Source: Mesorhizobium_K sp040049215 (lineage in GTDB: Bacteria > Pseudomonadota > Alphaproteobacteria > Rhizobiales > Rhizobiaceae). From it: 64,000 nt of DNA. Under the pieces are notes generated by a model, which saw only the letters and a list, made by a program, of their open reading frames with translations, searched no databases and had not been told where the DNA came from. The position numbers were made by a program, and so were the translations under genes. Positions 25,070 through 34,430 of this stretch are shown piece by piece. The stretch is from the NCBI RefSeq assembly GCF_040049215.1, contig NZ_JBDZDN010000001.1, forward strand, positions 1,984,001-2,048,000. The letters are read 5' to 3'. Within the stretch, counting starts at the first letter, position 1. Every line of letters starts with the position of its first letter.

Positions 25070-27700
25070 ATGGCAACCGAACGATATAACCCCCGCGCGG
25101 CCGAACCCAGATGGCAGAAAGCCTGGGACGCGGCAAAGCTCTTCGAGACGAAGAACGACGATCCGCGCCGCAAATATTACGTGCTGGAGATGTTCCCCTA
25201 TCCGTCGGGGCGCATCCATATGGGCCATGTCCGCAACTATACGATGGGCGACGTGGTGGCGCGCCACCGCCGCGCGCTGGGCTACAACGTGCTGCACCCG
25301 ATGGGGTGGGACGCCTTCGGCCTGCCGGCCGAGAACGCCGCCCGCGACCGCGGCGTCAACCCGCGCTCCTGGACCTACCAGAACATCGAGGCGATGAAGG
25401 CGCAGCTCAAGGTGATGGGCCTGTCGCTCGATTGGGCGCGGGAGATCGCGACCTGCGATCCGTCGTACTACAAGCACCAGCAGAAGATGTTCCTCGACTT
25501 CTGGAAGGCGGGGCTGGCCGAGCGCAAGTCGGCCAAGGTCAACTGGGACCCCGAGGACATGACCGTGCTCGCCAACGAGCAGGTCATCGACGGGCGCGGC
25601 TGGCGCTCCGGCGCTCTGGTCGAGAGCCGTGACCTGACGCAGTGGTTCTTCAAGATCACGTCGATGTCGCAGGAGCTGCTGGACAGTCTCGACACGCTTC
25701 CCAAATGGCCCGACAAGGTCAAGCTGATGCAGGCGAACTGGATCGGCCGCTCGGAGGGCCTGCTGATCCGCTGGGAGATCGCCGATCCGTCGGCGGCGGG
25801 CGCCGCCGAGCTCGAAGTCTACACGACCCGTCCCGACACGATCTTCGGCGCCTCCTTCATGGCGATCGCCGCCGACCATCCGCTCGCCAAAAGGGCGGCG
25901 GAGGGCAATCCGAAACTTGCCGCCTTCATCGAGGACATCCGTCACGGCGGCACCTCTGCCGTCGAGATCGAAACCGCCGAGAAGAAGGGTTTCGACACCG
26001 GCATCCGTGTCGTCCATCCGTTCGATCCGAACTGGACGCTGCCTGTCTACGTGGCGAATTTCGTGCTCATGGACTACGGCACGGGCGCCATCTTCGGCTG
26101 CCCGTCGGGCGACCAGCGCGACCTCGACTTCGCCAACAAATACGGCCTGCCGGTCATCCCGGTGGTCCTGCCCGAAGGCGAATACGCCGTCGACTTTCGC
26201 ATTCTCGAGGAGGCGTATGTCGGGGATGGGTTGATGATCAATTCGCGCTTCCTCGATGGGCTGAAGCCCAAGGAGGCGTTCGACGAGGTGGCCGTGCGGC
26301 TTTCGGGCGTCACCATCGGCGGCAGGCCGGTTGCCGAGCGCAAGGTGCAGTTCCGCCTGCGCGACTGGCTCATCTCGCGCCAGCGGTACTGGGGTTGCCC
26401 GATCCCGGTCATCCACTGCGACGCCTGCGGCGCGGTGCCGGTTCCGGACGCGCAATTGCCGGTCGAGCTGCCGATCGACGTCAGCTTCGACAAGCCCGGC
26501 AACCCGCTCGACCATCACCCAACATGGAAACATGTCGACTGCCCGCGATGCGGCAAGCATGCGCGTCGCGACACCGACACGATGGACACTTTCGTCGATT
26601 CGTCATGGTATTTCGCCCGTTTCACCGACCCGTGGAACGAGACGGCGCCGACGACGCTGTCCTGCGTCGACGGCAAGGGCGGCTGGCTTCCGGTCAACCA
26701 GTATATTGGTGGCATCGAGCACGCGATCCTGCACCTCCTCTATTCGCGCTTCTTCGCCCGCGCCATGAAGGCCACGGGACATCTCAACGCGGTCGAGGAA
26801 CCGTTTGAGGGCCTGTTCACCCAGGGCATGGTCGTGCACGAGACCTACAAGGGGCCGGACGGATGGGTCACTCCCGCCGAGGTCAAGGTCGAGGATTTCG
26901 ACGGCTCGCGCAAAGCCTTCCTGCTTTCCGACGGCACGCCGATCGAGATCGGCTCGATCGAGAAGATGTCGAAGTCGAAGAAGAACGTCGTCGACCCCGA
27001 CGACATCATCGGCAGCTACGGCGCCGACACCGCGCGCTGGTTCATGCTCAGCGATTCGCCGCCCGAGCGCGATGTGATCTGGACAGAGGCGGGCGTCGAG
27101 GGCGCGCACCGTTTCGTGCAGCGCCTGTGGCGCCTGGTTTCGGAAGCCGCGCCGGCGCTTTCCGGCGTGGCGCCCAAGGCCGCGCGCGAAGGCGAGGCCG
27201 GCTTGATCTCCAAGGCGGCGCACAAGACGGTCAAGGCGGTCGGCGAGGAGATCGAGCGGCTCGGCTTCAACAAGGCCGTGGCGCGCATCTACGAACTCAC
27301 CAACGTGTTGCAGCCGCCGCTCGCCGATATCGCCGCCGGCAAGGCCTCGGCCGAGATGAAAGGCGCGGCGCGCCAGGCGCTCGATATGCTGGTCATCATG
27401 ATCGCGCCGATGATGCCGCATCTGGCGGAAGAATGTTTCGCGGCGCTGGACGGCAAGGGCCTCGCCGCCGACAAGCCGTGGCCGGCCTTCGACCCGGCGC
27501 TTACCGTGGACAGCGAGATCGTCATGCCGGTCCAGATCAACGGCAAGAAGCGGGGGGATTTGACAATCGCCCGCGACGCGGACCAAGGTGCCGTGGAGAA
27601 GGCCGCGCTCGAACTCGATGTCGTGCGCAAGGCCCTCGAGGGGAAGAAGCCGCGCAAGGTGATCGTCGTGCCGCAGAGGATCGTCAATGTCGTCGTCTGA
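25070..27700 (+). CDS. leuS: Leucyl-tRNA synthetase
   Basis: Charges tRNA-Leu. 876 residues from the ATG at 25070 (MATERYNPRAAEPRWQ). Class I signatures: HMGH in PYPSGRIHMGHVRNY near residue 50, and EKMSKSKKN near residue 635. The CP1 editing domain lies between (YTTRPDTIFGASF, then the MDYGTGAIFGCP segment). The zinc-ribbon-like CDACG and CPRCGKH cysteines are present. The Shine-Dalgarno is weak. Its last 14 bases overlap lptE. Confidence 0.98.
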   Translation: MATERYNPRAAEPRWQKAWDAAKLFETKNDDPRRKYYVLEMFPYPSGRIHMGHVRNYTMGDVVARHRRALGYNVLHPMGWDAFGLPAENAARDRGVNPRSWTYQNIEAMKAQLKVMGLSLDWAREIATCDPSYYKHQQKMFLDFWKAGLAERKSAKVNWDPEDMTVLANEQVIDGRGWRSGALVESRDLTQWFFKITSMSQELLDSLDTLPKWPDKVKLMQANWIGRSEGLLIRWEIADPSAAGAAELEVYTTRPDTIFGASFMAIAADHPLAKRAAEGNPKLAAFIEDIRHGGTSAVEIETAEKKGFDTGIRVVHPFDPNWTLPVYVANFVLMDYGTGAIFGCPSGDQRDLDFANKYGLPVIPVVLPEGEYAVDFRILEEAYVGDGLMINSRFLDGLKPKEAFDEVAVRLSGVTIGGRPVAERKVQFRLRDWLISRQRYWGCPIPVIHCDACGAVPVPDAQLPVELPIDVSFDKPGNPLDHHPTWKHVDCPRCGKHARRDTDTMDTFVDSSWYFARFTDPWNETAPTTLSCVDGKGGWLPVNQYIGGIEHAILHLLYSRFFARAMKATGHLNAVEEPFEGLFTQGMVVHETYKGPDGWVTPAEVKVEDFDGSRKAFLLSDGTPIEIGSIEKMSKSKKNVVDPDDIIGSYGADTARWFMLSDSPPERDVIWTEAGVEGAHRFVQRLWRLVSEAAPALSGVAPKAAREGEAGLISKAAHKTVKAVGEEIERLGFNKAVARIYELTNVLQPPLADIAAGKASAEMKGAARQALDMLVIMIAPMMPHLAEECFAALDGKGLAADKPWPAFDPALTVDSEIVMPVQINGKKRGDLTIARDADQGAVEKAALELDVVRKALEGKKPRKVIVVPQRIVNVVV

Positions 27701-28238
27701 TTGGTCCTTGCCGAGAGCGTCTCGCCGCGCCGCCGCTGTCGCGCTCGTGCTTGCCTTGCCCCTGGGCGCCGCCTGCACGGTCAAGCCGCTCTATTCCAAT
27801 CCGTCCTCCGACGGCGTCCAGGCGGGCGTCACGGCCGACCTTTCGTCGATCGCCATCAAGCCGGTCGAGCAGCGTTACGCGCAGCAGGTGCGTAACCACC
27901 TGATCTTCCTGTTCAACCGCGGCGCCGGCCAGCCCGCCGTTGCCGCCTACACGCTCAACCTCGTCGTCACCGCCGTGCATCAGTCCGGCGCGGTCGTGCA
28001 GGTCGGCGACGACAATGAACCCACGGCAGGCACGGTCACCATGACCGCGAACTATTCGCTCGCCGGTACGACGAACGGCGAGGTGGTGGCCACCGGCCGT
28101 CGCCAGATCATGTCGTCCTACGATGTCCCCCGCCAGGAGTTCGCCGCCTACCGCGCCCGCCTCAACGCCGAGGATCGCGCCGCCCGCGAGCTTGCCGAAC
28201 TGCTGAACCTGGCAATCGCCCAGCAGCTGTCGAAGTAG
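27687..28238 (+). CDS. lptE: LPS-assembly lipoprotein LptE
   Basis: A 183-residue outer-membrane lipoprotein that forms the plug of the LptD/LptE LPS translocon. A signal peptide with lipobox LGAAC (cysteine near residue 30) is followed by TVKPLYSNPS and the alpha/beta region typical of alphaproteobacterial LptE (AQQVRNHLIFLFNRG, TAEDRAARELAELL-like end). The ATG lies inside the leuS 3' end, implying coupling. In related genomes holA usually follows lptE; here a TctC gene follows. Confidence 0.85.
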   Translation: MSSSDWSLPRASRRAAAVALVLALPLGAACTVKPLYSNPSSDGVQAGVTADLSSIAIKPVEQRYAQQVRNHLIFLFNRGAGQPAVAAYTLNLVVTAVHQSGAVVQVGDDNEPTAGTVTMTANYSLAGTTNGEVVATGRRQIMSSYDVPRQEFAAYRARLNAEDRAARELAELLNLAIAQQLSK

Positions 28239-28255
28239 GCGGTCCGGCCGCGGCA

Positions 28256-29224
28256 GTGGAACGGATCGCGGCGGTTCTGCTCGTTGGTGCGCTTGCGCTT
28301 GCCGCGCCTGCCGCCGCCGAGGATGCCTACCCCTCCAGGCCCATCATCATGATCGTGCCATTCGCGCCCGGCGGCTCGACCGACGCGATCGGCCGCATCG
28401 TCGCCGAAGGGCTGCGTCAGGTGCTCGGTCGGCCCGTGGTGGTGGAAAATCGCGCGGGCGCCGGCGGGTCGATCGGCACGGCGGCGATCGCGAAAGCGCC
28501 GCCCGACGGCTACACGATCGGCATGGGCACCGCCTCGACGCTGGCGATCAATCCCGCAGTATACAAAAGCCTCGCTTTCGACGTGGTCGACGACCTCGTG
28601 CCGATCGGCAACGTCGCCGAAGTGCCGAACATCATGTCAGTCAATCCGTCGGTCGAAACCTCCGACATAGCCGCCTTCATCGATTTTGCCCGCGCTCATC
28701 CCGGCGAATTCTCCTACGCTTCGGCCGGCAATGGCTCGGTCAGCCACCTGCTCGGCGAGCAGTTCAAGCAGGCGACGGGCGCCGACATCGTCCACGTCCC
28801 CTACAAGGGCATCGGTCCGGCTCTGACCGATGTCGTCGGCGGCCAGGTCCAACTCGTGTACGACAATTTGCCGACCTCGCTTCCGCTCGTTGAGAGCGGA
28901 AGCCTGCGTCCGCTCGCCGTATCCGGCGAGGCGCGGATTGCGGCCTTGCCCGACGTGCCGACCTTCGCCGAGGCCGGACTGGAAGACATGAACTGGATGG
29001 CGTTCTTCGGGCTGGTCGCGCCTGAGGGCACGCCGGCTTCCGTCGTAAGGAAGCTGAGTGAGGCGCTTGCCGAGGCGCTTGCGTTGCCGCAAGTGAACGA
29101 CAAGCTCGTTGCCCAGCAAGCCATCGTGGTCGGCAATTCTCCCGAGGCGTTCAAGGCTCAGATCGCGCACGAACTCGCCCGCATGCGCCGCGCCGCGGCC
29201 GCCGCCAAGATCCAGCTGGACTGA
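28256..29224 (+). CDS. Tripartite tricarboxylate transporter (TctC/Bug) substrate-binding protein, orphan
   Basis: 322 residues with a signal peptide (VLLVGALALAAPAAA). Bug-family features: YPSRPIIMIVPFAPGGSTDAIGR at the mature N-terminus, VVENRAGAGGSIGT, the ligand-loop segment SASAGNGSVSHL-like, and VPYKGIGPAL. It starts with GTG 18 bases after lptE. The membrane partners TctA and TctB are absent from the window, so it either serves a distant transporter or has a sensing role. It converges with the hydratase gene. Confidence 0.88.
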   Translation: MERIAAVLLVGALALAAPAAAEDAYPSRPIIMIVPFAPGGSTDAIGRIVAEGLRQVLGRPVVVENRAGAGGSIGTAAIAKAPPDGYTIGMGTASTLAINPAVYKSLAFDVVDDLVPIGNVAEVPNIMSVNPSVETSDIAAFIDFARAHPGEFSYASAGNGSVSHLLGEQFKQATGADIVHVPYKGIGPALTDVVGGQVQLVYDNLPTSLPLVESGSLRPLAVSGEARIAALPDVPTFAEAGLEDMNWMAFFGLVAPEGTPASVVRKLSEALAEALALPQVNDKLVAQQAIVVGNSPEAFKAQIAHELARMRRAAAAAKIQLD

Positions 29225-29243
29225 CGGACGCAGGCCTTGAGCC

Positions 29244-30050
29244 TCAGCCTATCTCGACCGAAAGACCCGGCAGGTCGAAGCCCTCGATCTCGGTTGCCCA
29301 GCGCTCGCCGGGCACAACCGGAAACGCGCGGGTAAGCGTCCCCGTCGTCACGATCTCGCCGGCGCCGAGCGGCGGGTTCAGCCGGTCCTTGCCGAGCACC
29401 GCGACAAGATGCGCCAGCGCCTGTACCGGCCCGTCCAGCACATTCGCGCCGGTGCCGGCGTCGGCGAATTCCCCATTTCTGCTCAGCCGGATCGTCAAGG
29501 CCGAAAGGTCGCTCGCCAGGGTCTCGCGCTGCCGCGCCGCCAGTTGCCATCTCGGCCCGACGAACAGCCGCCCGTGGAGGCCGCCGTCGGCGACGCAATC
29601 GGCGACCCGGAAACGCCATTCCGGAAAGATCGACTGCACGAATTCGAAGCCGTGCGCCACCCAGCCGATGGAACCGGCGATTTCCTGGACGCTCATGCCC
29701 GGTGAAAGATCGCGTTCGAGCCCGAGCACGATCTCCGGTTCGATGCGCGGTTCGGGCAACTGGGACACCTCGACCCGGTCGCCCGGCGTCACGTCGCGCA
29801 CGGTCGTATCGTAGAGGTCGCCCCAGATAGGCTGGAAGACGCCGTATTCTGCCCAGATGTTGCGGTTGGTGAAGCCGATCTTGCGGCCGACCGGCTTTTC
29901 GCCGCGGGCGGTCCTGAGTTCCCGCAGCCGCGCCGTCACCGCATAGGCGTCAGCCTCCGAAAAAGCTGCGTCCTTCGCCGTGAACGGCTCGGCCTGGCCG
30001 CCGCCGTCGATCGCCGCGAGCACGGTTTTGGCAATCGCTGCGGCGTCCAT
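29244..30050 (-). CDS. 2-keto-4-pentenoate hydratase-like protein (FAH superfamily)
   Basis: 268 residues of the MhpD-like branch of the fumarylacetoacetase superfamily. EPRIEPEIVLGL carries the acidic metal ligands, and VGRKIGFTNR and GAGEIVTTGTLT are conserved. The usual reaction is hydration of 2-hydroxypenta-2,4-dienoate, or decarboxylation of 4-oxalocrotonate in sister proteins. No other meta-cleavage gene is adjacent. It follows the transaldolase-like gene on the same strand by nine bases, so co-transcription is likely. Confidence 0.8.
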   Translation of the reverse strand: MDAAAIAKTVLAAIDGGGQAEPFTAKDAAFSEADAYAVTARLRELRTARGEKPVGRKIGFTNRNIWAEYGVFQPIWGDLYDTTVRDVTPGDRVEVSQLPEPRIEPEIVLGLERDLSPGMSVQEIAGSIGWVAHGFEFVQSIFPEWRFRVADCVADGGLHGRLFVGPRWQLAARQRETLASDLSALTIRLSRNGEFADAGTGANVLDGPVQALAHLVAVLGKDRLNPPLGAGEIVTTGTLTRAFPVVPGERWATEIEGFDLPGLSVEIG

Positions 30051-30059
30051 ACCGGGAAA

Positions 30060-30716
30060 TCAGCCGATTTTCTGGCCCGTCTTGGCCCAGTCGGCGAGGA
30101 AGGCTGCGAGCCCCTTGTCGGTCAGCGGATGGCTGACCAGCGCGCGCAGCGTGGCGGGCGGCGCCGTGATGACATCCGCGCCGATCAGCGCGGCCTGCTT
30201 CACATGGTTCACGGTGCGCACCGAAGCGGTGAGGATCTCGGTCTGATAATCGTAATTGTCGTAGATCTGCCTGATCTCGGAGATCAGCTCCATGCCGTCC
30301 GAGCCGGTATCGTCGATGCGCCCGACGAAAGGCGAGATGAAGGAGGCGCCGGCCTTGGCGGCGAGCAGCGCCTGATTGGCGGAGAAACACAACGTCACGT
30401 TGACCATGCGCTTCATCTCGGTGCGGATGGTGCGGCAGGCCTTCAGTCCGTCCAGCGTCAGCGGCACCTTGATGCAGATGTTGTCGGCGATCTTGGCGAG
30501 AACCTCGGCCTCTTTCATCATCTGGCTGTATTCGGTGGCGACGACCTCGGCCGAAACCGGCCCGGCGACGATCGAACAGATTTCCTTGGTAACCTCGGTG
30601 ATGTTGCCGCCGGATTTCAGGATCAGGGACGGGTTGGTGGTGACGCCATCGAGCAGACCGAGGTCGTTGAGCTCGCGGATTTCCTTGACGTCGGCTGTGT
30701 CGGCGAAAAACTTCAT
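30060..30716 (-). CDS. fsa: Fructose-6-phosphate aldolase / TalC-type transaldolase
   Basis: 218 residues of the short transaldolase subfamily. MKFFADTADVKEIREL and GVTTNPSLI open the barrel; the Schiff-base lysine is in ICIKVPLT near residue 86; NVTLCFSANQALLAAKAGA and SPFVGRIDD follow. In this subfamily sequence alone does not separate transaldolase from fructose-6-phosphate aldolase; rhizobial members are usually annotated as either. It is divergent from priA across about 106 bases. Confidence 0.9.
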   Translation of the reverse strand: MKFFADTADVKEIRELNDLGLLDGVTTNPSLILKSGGNITEVTKEICSIVAGPVSAEVVATEYSQMMKEAEVLAKIADNICIKVPLTLDGLKACRTIRTEMKRMVNVTLCFSANQALLAAKAGASFISPFVGRIDDTGSDGMELISEIRQIYDNYDYQTEILTASVRTVNHVKQAALIGADVITAPPATLRALVSHPLTDKGLAAFLADWAKTGQKIG

Positions 30717-30728
30717 GGCCGTCTCCTT

Positions 30729-30756
30729 AGCATCTTCGTGCCAGCATCTTCGTGCC
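30729..30756. repeat. Tandem 14-bp direct repeat between fsa and priA
   Basis: AGCATCTTCGTGCC occurs twice without a gap, just upstream of the fsa ribosome-binding site. It looks like a recent slippage duplication in the divergent control region. Confidence 0.8.
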
Positions 30757-30822
30757 CGCCCAGAGTTATCCGGCGGCTGCCGGCCTTTGCTCTAGCCGAA
30801 ACTCGGGGCAAGGTCACGCGCC

Positions 30823-33030
30823 ATGAAAGACGATTCGCGAGAGGCTCAGAAACCAGCACCTGTCCGCTTGCGCTCGGCGCCGGTGCTGGTGCCAATGCCG
30901 GCGGAGCGGCCATACACCTATGCGGTTCCCGACAGCATGGATGTCGTTGCGGGCTCGATCGTGCGCGTGCCGCTCGGCCCCCGCGAGGTGGCGGGTGTCG
31001 TCTGGGACAGCGCGGCCGATCCTGTCGATCCAAGGAAGCTGAAGCCGATCTCGGAGGTCTTCGACTGCCCGCCGATCGACGAGGAAACTCGCCGTTTCGT
31101 CGACTGGATCTCGGCCTACACGCTGTCGGCGCCCGGCATGGTCGCCCGCATGCTCTTGCGCGCACCCGCCGCCTTCGATCCGGAGCCTTGGACGGAAGGC
31201 CTGCAGCGCACGGAAATCCTGCCCGACAGGATGACGGCCGCCCGCGCCCGCGTGCTCAAGGCCTCGAACGACGGCTTCGCCTGGACCCGCTCCGGTCTGG
31301 CGCACGCCGCCGGCGTCTCCTCGACCGTCATCGACGGGCTGAGGGACCAGGGCGTCTTCGAGACGGTCATGATCCCGCCGCGCCCGGTCGTCGCGGCGCC
31401 CGACACCGGCTACGCCCAGCCGGAGCTTTCGCCCGACCAGAAGGCCGTTGCCGATATGCTGCGCGCCGCCGTCGAAAAGGGCGGGCCGGGCGTGACGCTG
31501 GTCGATGGCGTCACCGGATCCGGCAAGACCGAAGTCTATTTCGAGGCGGTCGCCGCTGCCTTGGACAAGGGCCGGCAGGTGCTGATCCTGCTGCCGGAGA
31601 TCGCGCTGACGCACGCTTTCCTCGAGAGGTTTCAGGACAGGTTCGGGGCTAAACCCGCCGAATGGCACTCCGACGTTCCGCCGCGCATGCGCGAGCGCGT
31701 CTGGCGTCAGGTGGCCGAAGGCAGCATCCGCGTCGTTGCCGGCGCCCGCTCCTCACTCTTCCTGCCGTTCCAGGCGCTCGGCCTCATCGTCGTCGACGAG
31801 GAGCATGACCCCGCCTACAAGCAGGAGGACCGCGTCTCCTACAATGCGCGCGACATGGCGGTGGTGCGCGGCCGCATCGGCGGTTTTCCTGTCGTGCTCG
31901 CCTCAGCGACGCCGTCGATCGAAAGCCGGGTGAATGCCGACCAGGGGCGCTACATCAGAGCCGTCCTGCCGGCACGTTTTGCCGAGGCCGCACTGCCCGA
32001 TCTCAAGGCGATCGACCTGCGCCGCGCCCCGCCGGCTCGCGGCGGTTTCTTGTCGCCCGTGCTTCTTGCGGAGGTCCGCAAGACGCTGGAGCGCGGCGAG
32101 CAGTCTTTGCTCTTCCTCAACCGGCGCGGTTACGCGCCGCTGACGCTCTGCCGCGTCTGCGGACATCGTTTCCAGTGTCCGGACTGTTCGAGCTGGCTGG
32201 TCGAGCACCGTTTTCGCGGTCAGCTTGTCTGCCACCATTGCGGCCATCACGAGAAGCGTCCCGACGCCTGCCCGGAATGCGGCACCTTCGACCATCTGGT
32301 CGCCTGCGGTCCCGGCGTCGAACGCGTCGCGGAAGAGGTCGTCGGCCATTTTCCGGACGCGCGGACGATTGTGCTGTCGTCTGACCTGTTGGGCGGCGTC
32401 AGGCGGCTCAGGCTCGAACTCGAAGCCATCGCCAAGGGCGAGGCAGACATCGTCATCGGCACGCAGCTCGTCGCCAAGGGGCATAATTTCCCCAACATGA
32501 CGCTTGTCGGCATCGTCGATGCCGACCTCGGCCTGGCGAACGGCGACCCGCGCGCCGCCGAGCGTACTTTCCAGTTGCTCAGCCAGGTCACCGGCCGGGC
32601 AGGGCGCACCGGCAAGACGAGCCTCGGCCTTCTGCAGACCTACCAGCCCGATCACCCGGTCATGCGCGCGATCGTCTCGGGCGACGCCGAGACCTTCTAC
32701 CGGCGCGAGATCGCCGAACGCGAAAAGGTCGGCCTGCCGCCTTTCGGGCGGCTCGCCGGCATCATCGTCAGCGCCGCCACGCGCGCCGAGGCGGAGAGCC
32801 ATGCGCGGGCCCTGCGCCGCGCCGCGCCCGCGTCAGCCGACATCCAGGTGCTCGGCCCCGCCGAGGCGCCGCTGGCGCTCATCGCCGGCCGCCACCGCTT
32901 CCGCCTGCTGGTGCATGGCGAGCGGCGATCCGACATGCAGGGCTACATAAGGGCGATGCTCGCCGCCGGCCCGAAAATCAGCGGCTCGGTGCGCGTCGCC
33001 GTCGACATCGACCCGCAGAGCTTCTTGTAA
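30823..33030 (+). CDS. priA: Primosomal protein N' (replication restart helicase PriA)
   Basis: Recognises stalled forks and reloads the replisome. 735 residues. The N-terminal 3'-DNA-binding domain (RPYTYAVPDSMDVVAGSIVRVPLG) is followed by the helicase core: Walker A GVTGSGKTEVYF near residue 232, DEEHD near 326, ASATPS near 366, and motif VI QVTGRAGRTGK near 597. The cysteine-rich zinc module lies between (CRVCGHRFQCPDC, CHHCG, CPECG). The length and domain order are normal. Confidence 0.97.
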   Translation: MKDDSREAQKPAPVRLRSAPVLVPMPAERPYTYAVPDSMDVVAGSIVRVPLGPREVAGVVWDSAADPVDPRKLKPISEVFDCPPIDEETRRFVDWISAYTLSAPGMVARMLLRAPAAFDPEPWTEGLQRTEILPDRMTAARARVLKASNDGFAWTRSGLAHAAGVSSTVIDGLRDQGVFETVMIPPRPVVAAPDTGYAQPELSPDQKAVADMLRAAVEKGGPGVTLVDGVTGSGKTEVYFEAVAAALDKGRQVLILLPEIALTHAFLERFQDRFGAKPAEWHSDVPPRMRERVWRQVAEGSIRVVAGARSSLFLPFQALGLIVVDEEHDPAYKQEDRVSYNARDMAVVRGRIGGFPVVLASATPSIESRVNADQGRYIRAVLPARFAEAALPDLKAIDLRRAPPARGGFLSPVLLAEVRKTLERGEQSLLFLNRRGYAPLTLCRVCGHRFQCPDCSSWLVEHRFRGQLVCHHCGHHEKRPDACPECGTFDHLVACGPGVERVAEEVVGHFPDARTIVLSSDLLGGVRRLRLELEAIAKGEADIVIGTQLVAKGHNFPNMTLVGIVDADLGLANGDPRAAERTFQLLSQVTGRAGRTGKTSLGLLQTYQPDHPVMRAIVSGDAETFYRREIAEREKVGLPPFGRLAGIIVSAATRAEAESHARALRRAAPASADIQVLGPAEAPLALIAGRHRFRLLVHGERRSDMQGYIRAMLAAGPKISGSVRVAVDIDPQSFL

Positions 33031-33103
33031 GGAAGCATTGCCGCAAATTCGCTGCAAACCGGGCGGATGGGAGGCGCTGTTCAAATCCCTCAGCCGAGTT
33101 GCA

Positions 33104-33709
33104 ATGTCCCGCAAGCCTGTCAACCAGAGAGTGCGTATCCGGATTCTTCAGGCAGGGGGCTTCTTGTTGATCGGCGCGCTGCTGTTTGCCCATCCGGCAC
33201 TGGCTGGCGACGGCCACGAAGGGGTCGAACTGATCGCGCTGGCGCTGGTGCTCGTCTGCATCGCCGGGCGGATGTGGAGCATCCTCTACATCGGTGCGAA
33301 GAAGAACGAGGAACTGGTGACCGCGGGACCATATTCCGTGACCCGCAATCCCCTCTACGTCTTCTCGGTGATTGGCGCGGTCGGCATCGGGCTTTTCGTC
33401 GGTTCCTTCATGCTGGCGCTTGCGCTTGGACTTGCCGCGTATCTCGTTCTTGTCGTCACGGCGGAGAAGGAGGCGAGATATCTCGAGTCGCTGTTCGGCG
33501 ACGGGTACCGCGACTATGCACGCGAAACGCCGCTGTTCTGGCCCAAACCTTTGCTCTATCGCGATGCCGACGAAGTTACCTTCTCGCCCGTCGCGCTCAG
33601 GCGGACCTTCCTCGACGGCCTGTTCTTCCTCGCCGCGTTTCCGGCGATCGAACTGATCGAGCATCTTCAGGAAGCGGGCCGCCTGCCGATCCTGTTCACG
33701 CTTTTCTGA
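33104..33709 (+). CDS. Isoprenylcysteine carboxyl methyltransferase / PEMT-like membrane methyltransferase
   Basis: 201 residues, with about four to five membrane segments. The C-terminal SAM-binding signature of the PEMT/ICMT family is visible: LVTAGPYSVTRNPLYVF, and EKEARYLESLFGDGYRDYARETP. The ATG at 33104 (MSRKPVNQ) is chosen; the frame starts earlier at 33038 without family support. Bacterial members methylate unknown lipids or small molecules. It lies downstream of priA. Confidence 0.75.
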   Translation: MSRKPVNQRVRIRILQAGGFLLIGALLFAHPALAGDGHEGVELIALALVLVCIAGRMWSILYIGAKKNEELVTAGPYSVTRNPLYVFSVIGAVGIGLFVGSFMLALALGLAAYLVLVVTAEKEARYLESLFGDGYRDYARETPLFWPKPLLYRDADEVTFSPVALRRTFLDGLFFLAAFPAIELIEHLQEAGRLPILFTLF

Positions 33710-33799
33710 CTCACGACTTTCCGAGCCTCGACGCCGCCTCCCGCGACAGCGCGGGTCGCATCGGATAGTCTCTCCCGCGAATCGAAGGAGGCGACGCCC

Positions 33800-34195
33800 G
33801 TGGAATTCGCATTTCCGTGGCCGGTCACGCAGGGCGAATGGCTGGCTTGGGTTTCCGCCGCGGTCACGGTGCTGCTCGGCGTCCTCCTCCTGTTCGCGCC
33901 CGGCCTGTCGTTCAGAATGCTGCGCCTGGCGCCGAAGCCCGAGCGTCCCGAAGCCTACGCGGCCGCGCGCGCCAATCTGGCCGGCTTCTACCTTGGGCTC
34001 GGCCTGTCGGCTCTGCTGCTCGCCCAGCCGCTGCTCTACATGGCGCTCGGCTTCGCCTGGCTGTTCACCGCCTTCGGCCGCATCGTGTCGATGATGTCGG
34101 ATCGGGGAACCGGTCTTTCCAACTGGCTCTGGCTGGTGCTCGACCTCGTCCTCGCGGCGCTGGCGCTCGCCTTTGCGCTGGGAATGGTGGCGTGA
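33800..34195 (+). CDS. Small four-helix membrane protein, DUF4345-like
   Basis: 131 residues with four hydrophobic segments, resembling the DUF4345 group (AGFYLGLGLSALLLAQPLLYMALG, then FTAFGRIVSMMSDRG). The GTG at 33800 is supported by AAGGAGG about eight bases upstream. The function is unknown. The gene precedes the atp operon by 235 bases. Confidence 0.7.
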   Translation: MEFAFPWPVTQGEWLAWVSAAVTVLLGVLLLFAPGLSFRMLRLAPKPERPEAYAAARANLAGFYLGLGLSALLLAQPLLYMALGFAWLFTAFGRIVSMMSDRGTGLSNWLWLVLDLVLAALALAFALGMVA

Positions 34196-34265
34196 TTCCG
34201 GCGGCCCTCGGCGGGCCCGTTTCCACACTGCGACAAAAGTGCCGGAATGCCTGCCCGCCAACGTG

Positions 34266-34294
34266 TTGCGGTCTCGAAAGGCCTGTGCTAGACG
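34266..34294 (+). promoter_or_regulatory. Candidate promoter of the atp operon
   Basis: TTGCGG and TAGACG are separated by 17 bases, a reasonable alphaproteobacterial -35/-10 pair about 137 bases before atpH. The gap 34196-34430 holds no gene I can support. Small palindromes at 34373-34384 are too short to interpret. Confidence 0.3.
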
Positions 34295-34430
34295 GCAATC
34301 GACTTTCGGCAGGGGGATGCGGAGCGCGTACGCTCAGGCCGAGGAAAATCCAATAAGGCCAGGGACTTAGCCAGCGCAAGCGCTAGCCAGATGAAACCCG
34401 CGGCCGGGCCAGACAGAGAAAAGACGATCA

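Noticed and set aside
34373..34384. AGCGC-AA-GCGCT palindrome in the atp leader
   Set aside because: Only five base pairs with a two-base loop in GC-rich DNA; expected by chance.
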